This document shows, one piece after another, positions 61,147 through 64,000 of a stretch of 64,000 nucleotides of DNA (the stretch's first letter is position 1; every line of letters starts with the position of its first letter). Source of the stretch: Brevundimonas sp. G8 (GTDB taxonomy: Bacteria; Pseudomonadota; Alphaproteobacteria; Caulobacterales; Caulobacteraceae); assembly GCF_902506205.1 (NCBI RefSeq), contig NZ_LR732816.1:1-64000 (forward strand). Direction: 5' to 3'. The notes beneath the pieces are model-generated. The model was not told the origin of the DNA, ran no database searches, and saw only the letters and a list, made by a program, of their open reading frames with translations. Position numbers and translations under genes: made by a program.

Positions 61147-62216
61147 GCCTGAGCCCGGCCGAACGCTTCGCCCGGCTGCGGCTCGCCCGCACCGACCGCA
61201 TCGGTCCCGTCACCTTCGCCCAGCTTCTATCCCGCTACGGCTCCGCCGCCGACGCGCTGGACGCCCTGCCCGATCTGGTGCGCAAGTCCGGCGCCGCCTC
61301 CACGCCCCCGCCTGTCGAGGCGGTCGAGCGTGAACTTGCCGCCGGCGACGCCATCGGCGCCCGTCTGCTGGTGCTGGGCGACGACGACTATCCCGAGATG
61401 CTGGCCGCCCTTGATCCGCCGCCCCCGATCCTGTGGACCCGCGGCCGCGCCGACCTGCTGAACCAGCCCTGCGTCGCCATCGTCGGCGCCCGCATCGCCT
61501 CGGCAGGCGGTCAGCGGATCGCGCGCGGCCTGGCGCAACAACTGGGTCAGGCCGGACATGTCGTCGTCTCGGGCATGGCGCGTGGCATCGACGCCGCCGC
61601 CCACGAAGGCGCTCTGCAGACCGGGACCGTCGCCGTCCTGGGCGGCGGGGTGAACGACATCTATCCGCCCGAACACGCCGACCTCTACGCCCGTCTGACA
61701 GAACACGGCTGCATCGTCTCCGAAAGCCCCGTCGGCGCCCGCGCCCAGGCCCGGGACTTCCCCCGCCGCAACCGCATCATCTCGGGCCTGTCTCGCGGCG
61801 TGGTGGTCGTCGAGGCCGAGATCAGGTCCGGCTCCCTGATCACCGCCCGCCTCGCCGCCGAACAGGGTCGCGACGTCTTCGCCGTGCCCGGCTCGCCGCT
61901 GGATCCCCGCGCCCGCGGCCCCAACGAGTTGCTGCGTCAGGGCGCCATACTGTGCGAGGGGATCGAGGACATCGACCGCGCCTTCAACACCCTGCGCACC
62001 CTGCGCGAGCCTGAGGCAGATCAAATGCGATTCGACGGCGACATCGACGACGCCTTCCTCGACCGCGTCGCCGCCCTGCTGTCGCCCACACCGACGCCCC
62101 GCGACGAGATCGCCCGCGCTCTCAACGCCCCCGTCTCACAGGTCGCGGCCGCCCTGCTGGAACTCAGCCTGACCGGCCGCGCCGACCTGCTGCAGGGCGG
62201 GCTGGCGTCCACCTAG
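61143..62216 (+). CDS. dprA: DNA-processing protein DprA
   Basis: A 357-residue protein that loads RecA on incoming single-stranded DNA. The N-terminal SAM-like domain is followed by the Rossmann domain (CVAIVGARIASAGGQRIARG, VVSGMARGIDAAAHEGAL, TVAVLGGGVNDIYPPEH, FPRRNRIISGLS) and a C-terminal winged helix (PTPTPRDEIARALNAPVSQV). It starts inside the plsY stop. Its TAG stop shares CTAG with the stop of the small convergent gene. Confidence 0.93.
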   Translation: MSLSPAERFARLRLARTDRIGPVTFAQLLSRYGSAADALDALPDLVRKSGAASTPPPVEAVERELAAGDAIGARLLVLGDDDYPEMLAALDPPPPILWTRGRADLLNQPCVAIVGARIASAGGQRIARGLAQQLGQAGHVVVSGMARGIDAAAHEGALQTGTVAVLGGGVNDIYPPEHADLYARLTEHGCIVSESPVGARAQARDFPRRNRIISGLSRGVVVVEAEIRSGSLITARLAAEQGRDVFAVPGSPLDPRARGPNELLRQGAILCEGIEDIDRAFNTLRTLREPEADQMRFDGDIDDAFLDRVAALLSPTPTPRDEIARALNAPVSQVAAALLELSLTGRADLLQGGLAST

Positions 62217-62407
62217 GCCGGCGGATGACCCGCAACGCCCGCCACCTGTTCCAGCATCCCTGCCAGCCGTACGTCGCCCTCGTCGCGCGCCAGTCGGGCC
62301 ATTTCCAGCGCCATGGCGCCGATGTATTCCCGCGTGGGAAAGGCCGCCGCCTCGATGTCGGATCTAAACTCCGTCGCGGATGTGTTTTCGCTTCGCGCCG
62401 TCGCCAT
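62213..62407 (-). CDS. Small uncharacterised protein, 64 aa
   Basis: A short soluble protein with one helical segment, MALEMARLARDEGDVRLAGMLEQ. I recognise no family. The ATG at 62407 has GGAG 6 nt upstream; a TTG at 62425 is weaker. It is convergent with dprA and divergent from topA. Confidence 0.6.
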   Translation of the reverse strand: MATARSENTSATEFRSDIEAAAFPTREYIGAMALEMARLARDEGDVRLAGMLEQVAGVAGHPPA

Positions 62408-62545
62408 GATCGTCTCCGTTGCCAAGGCTACAATCTAACCGCGCTTCATTAAAACACAACCACCTTAGGCTGTAAGACGACAGGTGCGATTGACTCACGG
62501 CCCCGCTCCAACCACGTTCGCGCCCCTTCCCGAGACCGGACAGAT

Positions 62546-64000
62546 ATGAACCTCGTCATCGTCGAGAGCCCCGCAAAGGCCAAGACCATCAATAAGTATC
62601 TCGGCCCGGACTACGAAGTCCTGGCCTCCTACGGCCACGTCCGCGACCTGCCGTCCAAGGACGGCTCGGTCCTGCCCGACGACGACTTTTCCATGCACTG
62701 GGAGGCCGACGCCAAGGGCGCCAAACGCCTGTCCGAAATCGCCGAGGCCGCCAAGCGCGCCGACCGCGTCATCCTCGCGACCGACCCCGACCGTGAAGGG
62801 GAAGCCATCAGCTGGCACGTGCTGGAGGTGCTGAACAAGAAGAAGGTGTTGAAGGATACGCACGTCGAGCGCGTCACCTTCAACGCCATCACCAAGTCCG
62901 CCGTCCTCGACGCCATGGCCGTCCCGCGCCAGATCGACATGGAGCTGGTGAACGCCTATCTGGCCCGCCGCGCCCTGGACTACCTCGTCGGCTTCACCCT
63001 CTCGCCAGTCCTGTGGCGCAAGCTGCCGGGCGCCCGCTCGGCCGGCCGCGTCCAGTCGGTCGCCCTGCGCATCGTCGTCGATCGCGAGATGGAGATCGAG
63101 AAGTTCAAGGCCCAGGAATACTGGTCCATCGAGGCCGACCTGAACGCCGACAGCCCGCCCTTCACCGCTCGCCTGGTCAAGCATGAGGGCAAGCGGGTCC
63201 AGCGCCTGGACATCAAGGACGAGGCGACCGCCACCGCCGCCCGCGCCGCCATTGACGCCGGCGACTTCACCATCAACTCGGTCGAGAAGAAGCCGATCCG
63301 CCGCAATCCGGCGCCGCCCTTCACCACCTCGACCCTGCAGCAGGAAGCCTCGCGCAAGCTGGGTTTCAGCGCCCAGCGCACCATGCAGGCGGCGCAGAAA
63401 CTGTATGAGGGCGTCGACGAGACCGGCGGCCTGATCACCTATATGCGGACCGACGGCGTCCAGACCACGCCCGAGGGCATCGCCCAGGCGCGCGAGGTTA
63501 TCAGCCAGCAGTTCGGCCCGGCCTTCGTTCCGCAAGAACCGCGCTATTACAAGACCAAGGCCAAGAATGCTCAGGAAGCGCACGAAGCGATCCGGCCGAC
63601 CAATATCGCGCGCCATCCCGACAGCCTTCGCCTCGATTCCGATCTTCAGCGCCTCTACGAACTGATCTGGAAACGGATGGTCGCATCCCAGATGGAGGCC
63701 GCCCGCCTGGACCGCACCACGGTCGATATCGAGACGCCCGACGGCCTGACTGGTCTGCGCGCCACCGGCCAGGTGGTCACCTTCGACGGCTTCATGGCTG
63801 TCTATGAGGAAGGCCGCGACGAGAAGCAGAAGGGCGCGGAAGAGGACGAGAGCGACGACACCAGCCGCCTGCCCGCCCTGAAGGAAGGCGCCAAGGCCAA
63901 GGTCGACGCCATCCGCACCGACCAGCATTTCACCGAACCGCCCCCCCGCTATTCGGAAGCCACCCTGGTCAAGAAGCTGGAAGAGCTGGGCATCGGCCGC
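62546..64000 (+). CDS. topA: DNA topoisomerase I, 3' end outside window
   Basis: The first 485 codons of a type IA topoisomerase that relaxes negative supercoils. The TOPRIM domain shows IVESPAKAKTINKYLG and ATDPDREGEAISWH. The catalytic domain shows RRALDYLVGFTLSPVLW, ARSAGRVQSVALRIV, TLQQEASRKLGFSAQRTMQ and the active Tyr in GLITYMRTDG. The reading frame is open to the window end, so domain IV and the zinc-finger tail are not seen. Confidence 0.95.
   Translation, partial: MNLVIVESPAKAKTINKYLGPDYEVLASYGHVRDLPSKDGSVLPDDDFSMHWEADAKGAKRLSEIAEAAKRADRVILATDPDREGEAISWHVLEVLNKKKVLKDTHVERVTFNAITKSAVLDAMAVPRQIDMELVNAYLARRALDYLVGFTLSPVLWRKLPGARSAGRVQSVALRIVVDREMEIEKFKAQEYWSIEADLNADSPPFTARLVKHEGKRVQRLDIKDEATATAARAAIDAGDFTINSVEKKPIRRNPAPPFTTSTLQQEASRKLGFSAQRTMQAAQKLYEGVDETGGLITYMRTDGVQTTPEGIAQAREVISQQFGPAFVPQEPRYYKTKAKNAQEAHEAIRPTNIARHPDSLRLDSDLQRLYELIWKRMVASQMEAARLDRTTVDIETPDGLTGLRATGQVVTFDGFMAVYEEGRDEKQKGAEEDESDDTSRLPALKEGAKAKVDAIRTDQHFTEPPPRYSEATLVKKLEELGIGR

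Noticed and set aside
62495..63928. Long minus-strand frame opposite topA
   Set aside because: A mirror of the topA coding sequence; topA has all catalytic motifs in the + frame.

Overview
This is 64 kb of a GC-rich (about two-thirds G+C by eye) alphaproteobacterial chromosome, most likely Caulobacterales and probably Brevundimonas-like. The evidence is the gene order serS-surE-pcm-LysM/LytM factor-yajC-secD-secF, the mreB-mreC-mreD-mrdA-rodA operon, frequent GTG/TTG starts with 4-bp stop/start overlaps, and intergenic palindromes of a type I associate with this order. The genus is inferred; no rRNA is in the window.

Left accessory part (1-28 kb). A TonB-like C-terminus runs in from the left edge, followed by an MHS-type transporter. 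A giant glycine-rich autotransporter of about 4,030 residues fills 12 kb. It is divergent from a NarL-type response regulator/histidine kinase pair, and the 190 bp between them carry three dyads. Next come a small XRE/PAS cluster that looks decayed and an orphan tyrosine integrase. A second NarL-type regulator then faces a five-gene chaperone-usher-like operon (DUF4402-type subunit, chaperone, usher, two more subunits). The convergent operon behind it encodes a phosphorelay: CHASE3-PAS hybrid kinase with two receivers, a single-receiver protein and an Hpt protein. Most of this part concerns cell-surface structures and their signalling.

Middle part (28-42 kb). An Hsp70-family (YegD-like) protein, two adjacent acyl-CoA dehydrogenases, the rod-shape operon mreBCD-mrdA-rodA, a hemerythrin-like protein, a VTT-domain membrane protein, an aspartate-type aminotransferase, and an unrecognised protein with four TerB/EF-hand-like acidic loops.

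Right core part (42-64 kb). The Sec operon yajC-secD-secF; a degenerate LytM lipoprotein; pcm, surE and serS; the amidotransferase genes gatC, gatA and gatB (gatB separated from gatA by a small opposite-strand gene); ruvX with an AEC permease; pyrB with a catalytically dead dihydroorotase homologue; a lipoprotein esterase and a glycerophosphodiesterase; plsY, dprA and the start of topA. Intergenic repeats sit around pcm, surE and serS.

The observations most worth a second look are: the autotransporter/two-component locus with its shared dyads; a roughly 55-residue, low-GC insertion inside otherwise normal seryl-tRNA synthetase; the pseudo-dihydroorotase; the chaperone-usher-like operon facing its own regulator; the four-loop TerB-like protein; and the composite intergenic repeats. 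I saw no CRISPR array, tRNA or rRNA.
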